Assembly (NCBI RefSeq): GCF_001673155.1
Contig: NZ_LZLE01000047.1
Span: 1 to 34,237 of the forward strand
Length of the DNA stretch: 34,237 nt
Reading direction: 5' to 3'
Origin: Mycobacterium sp. 1423905.2
Lineage (GTDB): Bacteria > Actinomycetota > Actinomycetes > Mycobacteriales > Mycobacteriaceae
Part shown: piece by piece, positions 17,440-26,996 of the stretch
Numbering within the stretch: position 1 is the first letter of the stretch
Layout of the letters: every line of letters begins with the position of its first letter
Position numbers and translations under genes: made by a program
Notes under the pieces: generated by a model
What the model saw: the letters and a program-made list of their open reading frames with translations, nothing else
Database searches by the model: none
Told to the model about the DNA's origin: nothing

Positions 17440-17763
17440 GTGAGTCGTCGTCAGATCTATCTCGGCGTAGCCGGCCTGGTGCTTCTGGTCATCGGTGTGG
17501 CCGGCCTGTGGTTCCCCGTGTACTTGAATCAATTCGACGTGTATGGGGTCAAAGTCAGCTGCGGCAACGGCTTTTCGTCCACCGTTCCGCCGAATGCGCT
17601 CGCTGACGGCGGCAATCCCGCGGCGCGATGCGGTACCGCCCTACTCATTCGCCGGGCCTGGACCATCCCGACGGTCATCCTGGGCTGGCTACTCGTCACC
17701 CGGTTCGTGGTGGCGTGGGTGCACACCGGTCAACGCGCCCCGGAGGAAGCTTCACCCGCCTAG
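17440..17763 (+). CDS. Membrane protein with two helices and two external cysteines (Rv0420c-like)
   Basis: 107 residues; GTG with GGAGAAG just upstream. Helices at about 7-27 (LGVAGLVLLVIGVAGLWFPV) and 74-93 (TIPTVILGWLLVTRFVVAW) flank a loop with C41 and C64, which could form a disulfide outside the membrane. The gene keeps the place and direction of M. tuberculosis Rv0420c (recalled) between the hydrolase and lpqM, so it marks the right border of the inserted module at 14.2-17.4 kb. Function unknown. It ends two bases before the convergent lpqM stop. Confidence 0.75.
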   Translation: MSRRQIYLGVAGLVLLVIGVAGLWFPVYLNQFDVYGVKVSCGNGFSSTVPPNALADGGNPAARCGTALLIRRAWTIPTVILGWLLVTRFVVAWVHTGQRAPEEASPA

Positions 17764-17765
17764 CG

Positions 17766-19229
17766 CTACGACGGGTAGCGCGAATAGCAGCCGCCCATGT
17801 CCCCCGCCACGCCACCGCGGAAGGCGGCGATCCGGGTGAACCCGGCCGGCACACTGACACCGTCGGCGTCACTGGCCACCATGTGGTTGGTGAGCAGCCC
17901 GGACACGGCTTCGTCGAGGTCGCCGGCGGTGAGGACTAGCTGGTTGCCGGAAGCCAATTCAATGGGCTCGGCCATCTTGCGATGCGCGACGCCGGTCAGG
18001 CACGCCGTCCGCAACGCGGTCCACGGGCTCTGCATCGGCAGTCCGCGCTCGTGCTGTGCCGCCAGCGCGTACCGCGACATCACCACCGACAGGGCGGTGT
18101 CATCACCCTGGGGCAGACTGTGTTGCTTGGTTCCGGCGACCTTGCCCATCGCGGCCAGTGCGGGCAGATCCACCACGATGGTGTTGGTCGACGGGCAGTA
18201 GGACGCCGGCGGGCTCGCCTTGGCATCCGAACAGCTCGCGGCCTGAAACGACAGCGACGGCGGATTCTTCAGTGCGAAGATCTTGCCCATCAGCTCCATC
18301 AGCGTCTTCAAGGTGTCCTGATTGATTTGCACCTCACCGGTTTCCGTGGTGCCGGTGGTGTCGACGCGCAACGTCGTCGGCAGATCGCCGCGGCGTCGCT
18401 CGATTTCGGACCTGTTGATCGCCGCGCACGCCGACGTGCCGGTGATGAAGCCCATTTGGAAGGCGCTCACCCGGTCCAACGCCGACCCGTGTTCGTCGTC
18501 GTTCTGGGTGTCGGCGTCCATGACCGGGTCGCGGGTGGTGATGATTCCGGCGAGGACGTGGTCCAGGCCGTCCGCGGTGCTCAAGGTGAAGCGCGGCGAC
18601 TTACCTTCGGCCACGTGGTAGAGGTAAACCCCGGCGAAGCAATCGGCTTGCTGCTCGCGGACGATGGTGGGGTCTCTGCGAGTGACCAGTTTAGCCATCG
18701 ACTGCAATGCATGCCCGAACTCGTGGGCGAGCACGCCGTTGACCGACATGTCGCCGAAGTACTTCTGCGCGACGGCCATGAAAACAGTGCGGTCCCAAGC
18801 GATCATGTTGCAGCGGGAGGTGAAGAAGGCGTTGACGAGCTGGTAGGTGTCGTTGTGGCAGACGATAGGACTGTTGGGATCGTCGGAGTCGTAGGACACC
18901 AGCTTCTCGACCGGCTTGAACGTCCCTTTCAGGGGGTCGTGATAGTTGGCTTTCCAGAATTCCTGGATGTCGTTGATCGAGAGCAACGACAACTTGTCGA
19001 TGGGGCCGTTGTTGGTGTTGATCACCGTGCCGGTGGGCGCGGGGCCGTTGGGCCGAGCGCCGCTGGGCCCGTTGTCCGCCGGCAACCCGCCCACCCGGAA
19101 CGGGTCGTTGAGAATAGACAGCGCGTGGCCGTTGACCACGGTGCTGCAGCCCGCCACCACCAGGATTGCGGCCAAGCAGGCCATAGCGGCCCGCGCTGAA
19201 GCGATCACTTTGCGCGAGCGCCTAGTCAT
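17766..19229 (-). CDS. lpqM: Lipoprotein zinc metalloprotease LpqM
   Basis: 487 residues. Signal peptide with lipobox LVVAGC (C28), so anchored to the outer face of the membrane. The zinc motif LAHEFGHALQ gives H169, E170 and H173; E192 of REQQADCFAG is a probable third ligand, as in neutral zinc metallopeptidases of the YpfJ type. Homologues are known in mycobacteria as LpqM and have been linked to conjugal DNA transfer in M. smegmatis; whether that holds here is not shown. It has its own promoter (TTGACA/TAGAAT at 19271-19297) and is otherwise in line with the lpqL pair. Natural substrates are unknown. Confidence 0.93.
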   Translation of the reverse strand: MTRRSRKVIASARAAMACLAAILVVAGCSTVVNGHALSILNDPFRVGGLPADNGPSGARPNGPAPTGTVINTNNGPIDKLSLLSINDIQEFWKANYHDPLKGTFKPVEKLVSYDSDDPNSPIVCHNDTYQLVNAFFTSRCNMIAWDRTVFMAVAQKYFGDMSVNGVLAHEFGHALQSMAKLVTRRDPTIVREQQADCFAGVYLYHVAEGKSPRFTLSTADGLDHVLAGIITTRDPVMDADTQNDDEHGSALDRVSAFQMGFITGTSACAAINRSEIERRRGDLPTTLRVDTTGTTETGEVQINQDTLKTLMELMGKIFALKNPPSLSFQAASCSDAKASPPASYCPSTNTIVVDLPALAAMGKVAGTKQHSLPQGDDTALSVVMSRYALAAQHERGLPMQSPWTALRTACLTGVAHRKMAEPIELASGNQLVLTAGDLDEAVSGLLTNHMVASDADGVSVPAGFTRIAAFRGGVAGDMGGCYSRYPS

Positions 19230-19270
19230 AGGTGAACCCCGTCCCCGGTCGGTGCCGTCAAAGGAACCTC

Positions 19271-19297
19271 ATTCTAGAACGCTTGGTTTGCTGTCAA
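19271..19297 (-). promoter_or_regulatory. Promoter of lpqM
   Basis: On the minus strand, a perfect -35 TTGACA (plus 19292-19297) is followed after 15 bases by TAGAAT (plus 19271-19276). The spacing is slightly short but both hexamers are near consensus. The expected start is near 19264, giving a leader of about 35 bases before ATG 19229. Confidence 0.6.
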
Positions 19298-19312
19298 CCC
19301 ACAAATGCGTGG

Positions 19313-20794
19313 CTAAGACGGCCGTATCCGGTGGCGTTTGCCGTGCGGTGTGACGCCGTTGACGCCGGTGACCGACTCCGCGTAGTACCCCGCGGCGAAT
19401 GCCACGCCTGCACCCATGACGGCTAACGCCTCCCGATTGACGTTGTCCACGGTGTCGCCGGCTCCCTGGTAGTTCGGATCGAACGGCGCCCCGGCCTGGC
19501 CGCCCCAAAGTCGCGCCTGCACCGTGGATTTCGTCTGCGAAGCCCCGGTGTTCATCCCGCCGACCGGCACACCGGCGACCAGGAACGGGTGGTAGTCGGT
19601 GCGGGTGTTCAGCGGCATGTCAGCGGGCCGCTTGCCGGCCAGGTTCAGATATCCGGCCAGGGTGCGCTCCAGCGCTGCCGAGCCTTCCGGGACGTCTGCC
19701 GACGCCACCCCCGGTCCGGGCGGTCCGGACTGATCACCGTCATCGGTGAAGTAGCCGGCGTTCGGGGAGCCGAGCATATCGAAGTTCAGGTACAGCGCGA
19801 TGTTGTTGAGTTGTTCGTTGTTCAATCCGAACAGGTAGTCGGTGGCACCGTTGATGCCGTTCTCTTCGGCTCCCCAGAACACGAATCGCACCGCGTTGGT
19901 CACCGGTGCCAACGGGCCCAACTGCAGCGCGGTCTCCAACACGGCGGCCGTCCCGGACCCGCCGTTGTTGATTCCCGGTCCCTCTCGCGGGCTGTCCAGA
20001 TGCGTGCCGACCATCACCACTTCATTTGCTGCCCCGGTTCTGGTCTGTGCCAGCACGTTTCGCGAGGTGATGTCGACCGCTTCGGAGTCCAGCACCAGGC
20101 GCACCGAGGCACCGACACGGTCCAATGCGGACGCGCCGTTGGCTCCGATCACTGCCACGGGCACGCTGAGCTGTTTGTAGTAGCCGCGGTTGAACAGTCC
20201 GGGCGGCGCCCCCTGACCGCTGGACTGGTTGATCACGATGAGGGCCGCCGCTCCCCGGGCGACCGCGCTGTTGTGTTTGTCGACCACCGAACAGCGGGTG
20301 TCGTCGACCACCGCGACTGCCCCCTTGGGTACCACCGCCGGGTAATCACCGGCCGCGCAGCCGGCCGCTTGACTCGGCCGTACCACCGGGCCAGTCAGTC
20401 CCCCCGGTGGTGTCCGAACCAGCAGCGAAGCTTGGTCGACGGCATAGCTGCGGCCGGCGACCGTCACGGTGGGCTTGCCTTGCGAGAGCGTGACCAGTCG
20501 CTCGAACTGCGGCGTTGATACATCAAACCCTTTGTCCCGCAACTGCTTGGCGACATAATCCACGCTCGCGTCATAGCCCGGCGTGCCCGCGGCGCGGTTT
20601 CCGCCATGTGCGGCGGCGATCGCCTGCAGTGCCCGCAGATGGGTGAACATCGCATCGGCGGTCACCTTGCCGGCCAGCGCCCGTCCCAGATCCGGTGCCG
20701 CACCCGGCGGTGCGGCATGGTGCGTTGTCGTACAGCCCACCAGGAAGGCGGCCAGCAACACAGCGCCGAGTCGCGTGCGCACGCCTCGATTCAC
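19313..20794 (-). CDS. LpqL-like lipoprotein, M28 peptidase fold lacking two zinc ligands
   Basis: 493 residues from GTG 20794, which overlaps the stop of the preceding lpqL (GTGA). Lipobox AAFLVGC with C21. It has a PA insertion and M28 peptidase body similar along its whole length to the upstream gene. THLDS (first His ligand), WGAEEN (catalytic Glu pair) and NFDMLGSPN (Asp ligand) are kept. The bridging Asp is replaced: GINNGGSG here versus GINDNGSG upstream. The last His ligand is also replaced: PNYQGAGDT versus PNYHQKGDT. With two of five metal ligands changed, normal two-zinc aminopeptidase activity is unlikely; it may bind peptides, have one metal, or regulate its neighbour. M. tuberculosis has one lpqL here (recalled), so this is a duplicate that has diverged. 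Confidence 0.88.
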   Translation of the reverse strand: MNRGVRTRLGAVLLAAFLVGCTTTHHAAPPGAAPDLGRALAGKVTADAMFTHLRALQAIAAAHGGNRAAGTPGYDASVDYVAKQLRDKGFDVSTPQFERLVTLSQGKPTVTVAGRSYAVDQASLLVRTPPGGLTGPVVRPSQAAGCAAGDYPAVVPKGAVAVVDDTRCSVVDKHNSAVARGAAALIVINQSSGQGAPPGLFNRGYYKQLSVPVAVIGANGASALDRVGASVRLVLDSEAVDITSRNVLAQTRTGAANEVVMVGTHLDSPREGPGINNGGSGTAAVLETALQLGPLAPVTNAVRFVFWGAEENGINGATDYLFGLNNEQLNNIALYLNFDMLGSPNAGYFTDDGDQSGPPGPGVASADVPEGSAALERTLAGYLNLAGKRPADMPLNTRTDYHPFLVAGVPVGGMNTGASQTKSTVQARLWGGQAGAPFDPNYQGAGDTVDNVNREALAVMGAGVAFAAGYYAESVTGVNGVTPHGKRHRIRPS

Positions 20795-22293
20795 GGTTTG
20801 GCGAGCACGTGGCGGGTGCGGTCGCCGATGGCCGGAACTCCGTTGCGACCACTGAGATCTTGGGCGTAGAGGGCAATCGCATAGGCGACCCCGCCGCCTT
20901 GAATGCCCAGCGACGTCCGGTCGATGTGTTCGAGCGTGTCGCCCTTTTGGTGGTAATTCGGATCGAACGGCTGATCGGCCGTTCCGCCCCACATCTTGGC
21001 CTGCTCGTCGGACTTCTTGACCTCCGCGCCCGAGAACAACCCGCCGGCTGGGATACCCGCGAGCGTGAAGCCGTCATAATCGGATCGGCCGTCGAACGAG
21101 GTGTCCTGCGCGGTCTTGCCGGCCGACTTCAGATACGCGACCAGAGTCCGCTCGATCCCGGCCGAACCCTCGGGCACCACCGGCTGGCCACGGGCATCCA
21201 TCGGCAGCGACTGATCACCGTCGTAGGTGAAGTAACCGGGATTGGGTGAAGCCAGCATGTCGAAGTTGAGGTAGAGCGCGATGCTTTTCAGCGCGTCGAG
21301 GTCCAGCGACTCGACATAGTTGCGCGAACCGATCAACCCGAGTTCCTCGGCTCCCCAGAAGCCGAACCGCACCGCATTGTGGACCTGCGGCGAATTCCCC
21401 AGTTGCACAGCGGCTTCCAGAATCGCGGCCACACCGGAACCATTGTCATTGATGCCCGGGCCTTCGGGCACGCTGTCGAGATGTGCACCGGCCATCACCA
21501 CGTCGGTCGGCGACCCGGTCTTGGTCTGCGCGATGACGTTGCGGGCTTTGAAACTTTGCGTCGTGGCGGTCAGTTTGACGGTGGTGGGTCCGGAGCGTTC
21601 GCGCAGTTGCAGTCCGACGGACTTGGTGACGCTGATTACCGGGATCTTCACGTCGGTGTTTGCTCCCAACGTGCCGCCCATCGTTTGTTCGTCGACGTTG
21701 TCGGCGACGATCAACGCTGCGACGCCACGCTGCGCGGCGGCGTCCTCTTTCTGGGCGAATTGGCAACTGCCGCGGTCGACAATGACGATCGCTCCCTGCG
21801 CCGGCAGCTTGTCGTAGTCCGACGGGGTGCACCCTGGGCTTTCCTCGGCGGGTGCGACCACCAGCGGCCCGGTTACTCCGTCGGGTCCGGTGCCCAGACT
21901 GAATTCCAGGGCGCGGGCCTCGACGGTCTGACCGGCGACGGTCACCGAGCCCTTGTCGGCATGGAACACGCGGGCGGAGAATTCCGGGGTCTGCACGTCA
22001 AAACCGCTGTTGCGCAACGTGTTGACGACGTAGTCCACACTGGCTTCGTAGCCCGGTGTTCCCACCGCACGGGTGCCGTCGTGGGCGTTTGCGATGTCTT
22101 GCAATTTGGACAGGTGCGCCATCATCGCGTCGGTAGTGACTTTGTTGCGCAACGTAGCGGCGAATTCGGCCGCGGCGGGATTACCGGCGGTGGGCTGCGA
22201 CTGAGTCGACCCGCGGTGGCAGCCCACCAGCAACGACCCGACCAGCGCGGCAGCGGCGAGCACCGCAGACATGGTTCTGGATTTGTTCACCAT
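20791..22293 (-). CDS. lpqL: Lipoprotein aminopeptidase LpqL (M28 family)
   Basis: 500 residues from ATG 22293. Lipobox GSLLVGC with C25. M28 zinc aminopeptidase with the full ligand set: GAHLDS, GINDNGSG, WGAEELG, NFDMLASPN and NYHQKGDT; a PA (protease-associated) domain lies at about 130-235. It removes N-terminal residues from peptides at the cell surface by family knowledge. The -10 TAGTCT seven bases before the ATG suggests a leaderless message. Frames starting further upstream at 22635 lack a signal peptide and are rejected. The degenerate paralogue follows with a 4-base overlap. Confidence 0.93.
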   Translation of the reverse strand: MVNKSRTMSAVLAAAALVGSLLVGCHRGSTQSQPTAGNPAAAEFAATLRNKVTTDAMMAHLSKLQDIANAHDGTRAVGTPGYEASVDYVVNTLRNSGFDVQTPEFSARVFHADKGSVTVAGQTVEARALEFSLGTGPDGVTGPLVVAPAEESPGCTPSDYDKLPAQGAIVIVDRGSCQFAQKEDAAAQRGVAALIVADNVDEQTMGGTLGANTDVKIPVISVTKSVGLQLRERSGPTTVKLTATTQSFKARNVIAQTKTGSPTDVVMAGAHLDSVPEGPGINDNGSGVAAILEAAVQLGNSPQVHNAVRFGFWGAEELGLIGSRNYVESLDLDALKSIALYLNFDMLASPNPGYFTYDGDQSLPMDARGQPVVPEGSAGIERTLVAYLKSAGKTAQDTSFDGRSDYDGFTLAGIPAGGLFSGAEVKKSDEQAKMWGGTADQPFDPNYHQKGDTLEHIDRTSLGIQGGGVAYAIALYAQDLSGRNGVPAIGDRTRHVLAKP

Positions 22294-22300
22294 CGCGCTC

Positions 22301-22306
22301 AGACTA
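22301..22306 (-). promoter_or_regulatory. -10 element for leaderless lpqL
   Basis: Minus-strand TAGTCT (plus AGACTA) is separated by seven bases from ATG 22293, placing the start of transcription at the start codon. No good -35 at normal spacing; TTGACC lies 23 bases further up. Confidence 0.45.
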
Positions 22307-22367
22307 GACGGACCCCCGGCACCCGCGCCGGTCAACCACCCATCCTGGTGCCCGGATCTTTTGCTAC

Positions 22368-22793
22368 TCAGACGAACAGCGCGGCGAATGGCGGGACGGG
22401 CATATTGCGTATTACGAACCAGGCCGCCACCAGCGACAGCGTCACCGGCGCGGCCCAGCGATTGTGTTGCCAACTTCGAATCCGCCGACCGACCACGCGG
22501 CCGTAGGTCCAGGCCAGGTATGCCCAGATCAGCAGGGCCAGCGCCGCCAGGCCCAGAGCGTTGAACCTGGCGGCGGCCAACAGGTTGCCGTGCAGAAGGC
22601 TGTACAGCATTCGTAAGCTGCCGCACCCGGGGCAATCGATGCCCAGCAAGGCTTTGGTGGGGCAGGTGGGTAGTGGACCGTTGGGGGTGGTCGGGTCACC
22701 CACCCAGATCGCGGCGCACACCAACGTCGAAGCCGCGGCCACCACTAGTGGCGCACCAAGACGTAATTGCACCGACCCTGAGCGGGTCACCAT
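22368..22793 (-). CDS. DUF2752 membrane protein
   Basis: 141 residues. The family motif C44P, G51, then C54-PG-C57-G and R61 (GIDCPGCGSLR) lies between hydrophobic segments at about 12-31, 72-92 and 115-132. DUF2752 proteins are small bacterial membrane proteins of unknown function; the Cys set looks suited to bind a metal or form disulfides. It starts 14 bases behind the CD225-type gene, so the two are probably cotranscribed. The stop is 74 bases before lpqL, which has its own promoter. No clear ribosome site before ATG 22793; GTG 22790 is an alternative. Confidence 0.82.
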   Translation of the reverse strand: MVTRSGSVQLRLGAPLVVAAASTLVCAAIWVGDPTTPNGPLPTCPTKALLGIDCPGCGSLRMLYSLLHGNLLAAARFNALGLAALALLIWAYLAWTYGRVVGRRIRSWQHNRWAAPVTLSLVAAWFVIRNMPVPPFAALFV

Positions 22794-22807
22794 TGCCGGT
22801 ACCCGGC

Positions 22808-23137
22808 TTAAAGCATCGCCGCCATTGCGGCGTTCGTGTCAGTGTTCATCGCCCCCACGGCAATCAGGATGCCGTAGATGATGAGTGCCACCACACCGGC
22901 GATGACCGACCACTTGACCCACTTCTTGGCGTCCGCGGAGGCCGCTTGCGCCTCGGCGTATTGGCCTTGCGCCCACAGTCCGCTGACCTGAGAGGACTTC
23001 ACGATCGCAACGATTCCGAGGGGAAGGCAGCAGAACAACGTCGCCAAGATCGACCACACCAAGTAGTTGTCCGGCTGTTGCCCAGCGGGCGGCTGCTGCG
23101 GCGGGTAACCGGGCGGTGGGGGCGGTGGTTGTGTCAT
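22808..23137 (-). CDS. CD225/dispanin-type membrane protein
   Basis: 109 residues from ATG 23137, chosen over 23152 because GGAGAG precedes it and the Pro-rich head starts there. Residues 1-23 are a Pro/Gly/Gln tail (MTQPPPPPPGYPPQQPP), then a first hydrophobic segment with C36-C37-LPLGIVAIV, a short helix loop (ASADAKKW) and a second membrane span at about 76-95. This is the CD225 layout shared with interferon-induced transmembrane proteins; bacterial members are uncharacterised. It pairs with the DUF2752 gene. The function is unknown; a membrane-shaping or scaffold role is only a guess from the family. Confidence 0.85.
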   Translation of the reverse strand: MTQPPPPPPGYPPQQPPAGQQPDNYLVWSILATLFCCLPLGIVAIVKSSQVSGLWAQGQYAEAQAASADAKKWVKWSVIAGVVALIIYGILIAVGAMNTDTNAAMAAML

Positions 23138-23595
23138 GAACTCTCCAGTCAAGAGAAGTTAGCTGGCGTGAAGCGGTGCTTACCATACCGGAGAGCCGTC
23201 GCAACGGCACCACCAAACTGCAAACTTTTTGTCCGACGCGTTGGCACTGAGTTACCGACGGTGGTGGGCAGCTCGTTGACGCCCCGATCCGAGCCGAAGA
23301 CGCACCTGCCGATTCCGGGTCTGCGCACTGCCGATCGTGCCTCGAGTGGGTGTCAAAGCTGCTGTGGTTGTTGGCCTTTGGCGGTGTCCACTCGAGTCGG
23401 CCGGGCAGCTGCACACCGGCCCGGCGGCAAATTCAGTCCTACACAGACAATTTCTTAGGGCACGAGTTGCATGGCGAAGTCACGGCAGGCTCATACAGAT
23501 TGAGCAGAAAGCTCTGTTGTCAGACGTTCAAGAGAAATACACTCCGGGATGTCAGCGCCGCTGCACCGTCTATCCGGCGACCTAAGGAGTCAAGG
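23138..23595. other. Intergenic stretch with a 9-bp inverted repeat
   Basis: No convincing gene. It holds the divergent promoters of the CD225 gene and the secreted-protein gene. The clearest structure is CTCGAGTGG (23341-23349) and its complement CCACTCGAG (23388-23396), with a further CAAAG/CTTTG match inside, able to form a stem around a ~25-base loop. A long frame in this stretch leading into the secreted protein lacks coding character and ignores the good AAGGAG site at 23583-23588. Confidence 0.4.
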
Positions 23596-24114
23596 ATGTT
23601 GAACACCACTCATGCGCTTCGGGCAGCGACGGCTGCGGCGCTGCTGGGCAGCTTTGCCTGTCTGGGCACTGCGACCGCGAACGCAGATCCGACCGACACG
23701 CTCACCTCTTCTCTTTCGAAGGGTTACAGCACCAGCAACTGCGGCACGCAGGCGGTTTCGGAAGTGCAGTCCACCTTCCCCACGGTTCAGGCGATCATGG
23801 CGTGCGGGCAGAACGCCGACTCCGCCGGTCCGGCCTCGGCGAAGTACTTCCTATTCCCCAACAGCGCCGACCTGGCCAGCTCGTTCACCAAACTCATTGG
23901 TACAGACACCCTCACCAACTGTGGGGATGCCAAGTCGCCGACCACCTGGCACCAGGGCAGCAACAACGACTCGGCCGGACAGGTGGCCTGCGGCACCGAT
24001 CAGGGCCAGGCCGAGGTCATTTGGACCGTCGACGCCAAGAACGTGTTGGCCTTCGTCCGTGCGTCCAACGGTGACACCTCGAGCCTGTACCAGTGGTGGC
24101 GCACCAACGGCTGA
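23596..24114 (+). CDS. Secreted Cys-containing protein
   Basis: 172 residues; ATG with AAGGAG eight bases upstream. Signal peptide 1-30 (ATAAALLGSFACLGTATANA) with likely cleavage before DPTD. The mature part has four Cys (C49, C70, C109, C132), enough for two disulfides, and ends SLYQWWRTNG. The arrangement W....G..AC..D.G.A.VIWT.D...LA......L..WW resembles the extracellular sensor domains of some mycobacterial Ser/Thr kinases, but no kinase is attached. It is probably exported and free or wall-bound. Exact role unknown. It is convergent with the SGNH hydrolase, two bases apart. Confidence 0.8.
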   Translation: MLNTTHALRAATAAALLGSFACLGTATANADPTDTLTSSLSKGYSTSNCGTQAVSEVQSTFPTVQAIMACGQNADSAGPASAKYFLFPNSADLASSFTKLIGTDTLTNCGDAKSPTTWHQGSNNDSAGQVACGTDQGQAEVIWTVDAKNVLAFVRASNGDTSSLYQWWRTNG

Positions 24115-24116
24115 CC

Positions 24117-25828
<1,712 letters not shown>

Positions 25829-25832
<4 letters not shown>

Positions 25833-26848
25833 CGGTGCGCTCCAACCGGAACAAGTTCGGCGACTATTTGCTCGGCGGTCCACGGCGCCAACAGGAAACC
25901 GGACCGTCCGTGCCCGGCGGCCACCAGCGTCCGCTCGTCCAGACGGTGCACCAGGGGCACGTTTTCCGGCGTCATGGGCCGCAATCCCGCGGCGCACTCG
26001 GCCAACTCGTATTCGCCCAGCGCGGGCAACACCGCGCAGGCGTCATCGAGTAGGTCGCGCACCCCGGAGACCGCCGGGGCGGTGTCACGGCCGTGTTCGT
26101 ACTGGGTGGCACCGACCACCACGCCGTCCGCGCGGGGCACCAGGTATACCTGCCGTCCATGCACCCGGGCGCGAATCACCCGGCCCGGCGACGGCATACA
26201 TCCTTTGCGCCAGCGCAGCCGCAGCACTTCGCCCTTCACCGGCCGCACGGGCAGGCCCGGCCACAACGAGGGCGCGTCGATGCCGTTGGCGATCACTACG
26301 GCGTCGGCGGCCACGGTCGACAACTCACGCACCGGCGGCGCCCACCGCACGCCCAGCCGCTCACAATCCGCGCTCAGCGCGTCGAGCAGCGCGCGGTTGT
26401 CCACCGCCAGCTCGGTGGGTGCCCGAAAACCGTGCCGGATGCCTTGGGCCAGCAGTGGTTCGAGGTCCCGCATCGCCGACTCCCACACCACCGGGTGCCC
26501 CTGCTCGGACAACCAGTCGGCGACGGTGCGCAGATCGGCAATGTCGGCCCGGTCGACGGCCACCACCAACGACTCGCGGGCGGTGATCACCTCCGGCGGC
26601 AGCCGGTCGAGGAATCCGCTTTCGTGCCACAAGCGCAGCGACTCCAAGCCGAGCCGCAGTAGCCGTTCCTCACCCGGCCACGCTTCGCTGTGCGGGGCCA
26701 GCATGCCGGCGGCGACCCAGGATGCGCCGCGGTCGCTGCTGCGGTGCACGCGCACGGCCCAGCCGGCTTGCGCGGCCCGGCGGGCGATCGACAGCCCGAT
26801 GACACCGCCGCCGATGACGGCTAGGGACCCCGCGGGGGTGGAGGGCAT
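25829..26848 (-). CDS. thiO: Glycine oxidase ThiO
   Basis: 339 residues. FAD-dependent amine oxidase of the DAO type that turns glycine into the dehydroglycine used by ThiG. The dinucleotide motif LAVIGGGVIGLSIARRAA occupies residues 9-26, and the C-terminal LVAAGHGRSGFLLAPWTAE (near 310-330) is the second FAD-contacting segment. ATG 26848 is preceded by AGGGAG, which is the 3' end of the TPP riboswitch, so translation is likely the controlled step. First gene of thiO-thiS-thiG-SGNH, all overlapping. Confidence 0.95.
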
Positions 26849-26854
26849 TGGCTG

Positions 26855-26962
26855 CTCCCTTCGCCGGCATGACCCGGATCAGGTGTGACGGTCAGGACAG
26901 GCCCAGACGTCTTCTGGTGGTGTCCACTCTCAGCCCCGCTGGTACCCGGGACTCCCGTGCTC
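26855..26962 (-). ncRNA. TPP riboswitch (THI element) upstream of thiO
   Basis: Read on the minus strand, the aptamer blocks appear in order: CACGGGAGTCCC, CGGGGCTGAGAG, then CACCTGATCCGGGTCATGCC and GGCGAAGGGAGC. The AGGGAG at its 3' end is the thiO ribosome site. The variable arm between the two halves is longer than in the thiC element. Confidence 0.93.
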
Positions 26963-26972
26963 TTCGCCGTCC

Positions 26973-26978
26973 ACGCTA
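26973..26978 (-). promoter_or_regulatory. -10 element of the thiO operon
   Basis: Minus-strand TAGCGT in the sequence GCGCTAGCGTGGAC, identical over 14 bases to the one before the thiC riboswitch. The expected start falls at about 26966, just before the aptamer. Confidence 0.5.
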
Positions 26979-26984
26979 GCGCGA

Positions 26985-26990
26985 TAACGT
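26985..26990 (+). promoter_or_regulatory. -10 element for leaderless thiE
   Basis: TAACGT ends six bases before GTG 26997, so transcription is expected to start on the start codon. It lies only six bases from the oppositely directed thiO -10 element. Confidence 0.5.
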
Positions 26991-26996
26991 CGCTTT

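Noticed and set aside
23350..23595. N-terminal extension of the secreted protein
   Set aside because: A good AAGGAG and a signal peptide start at ATG 23596; the upstream part has no coding character.
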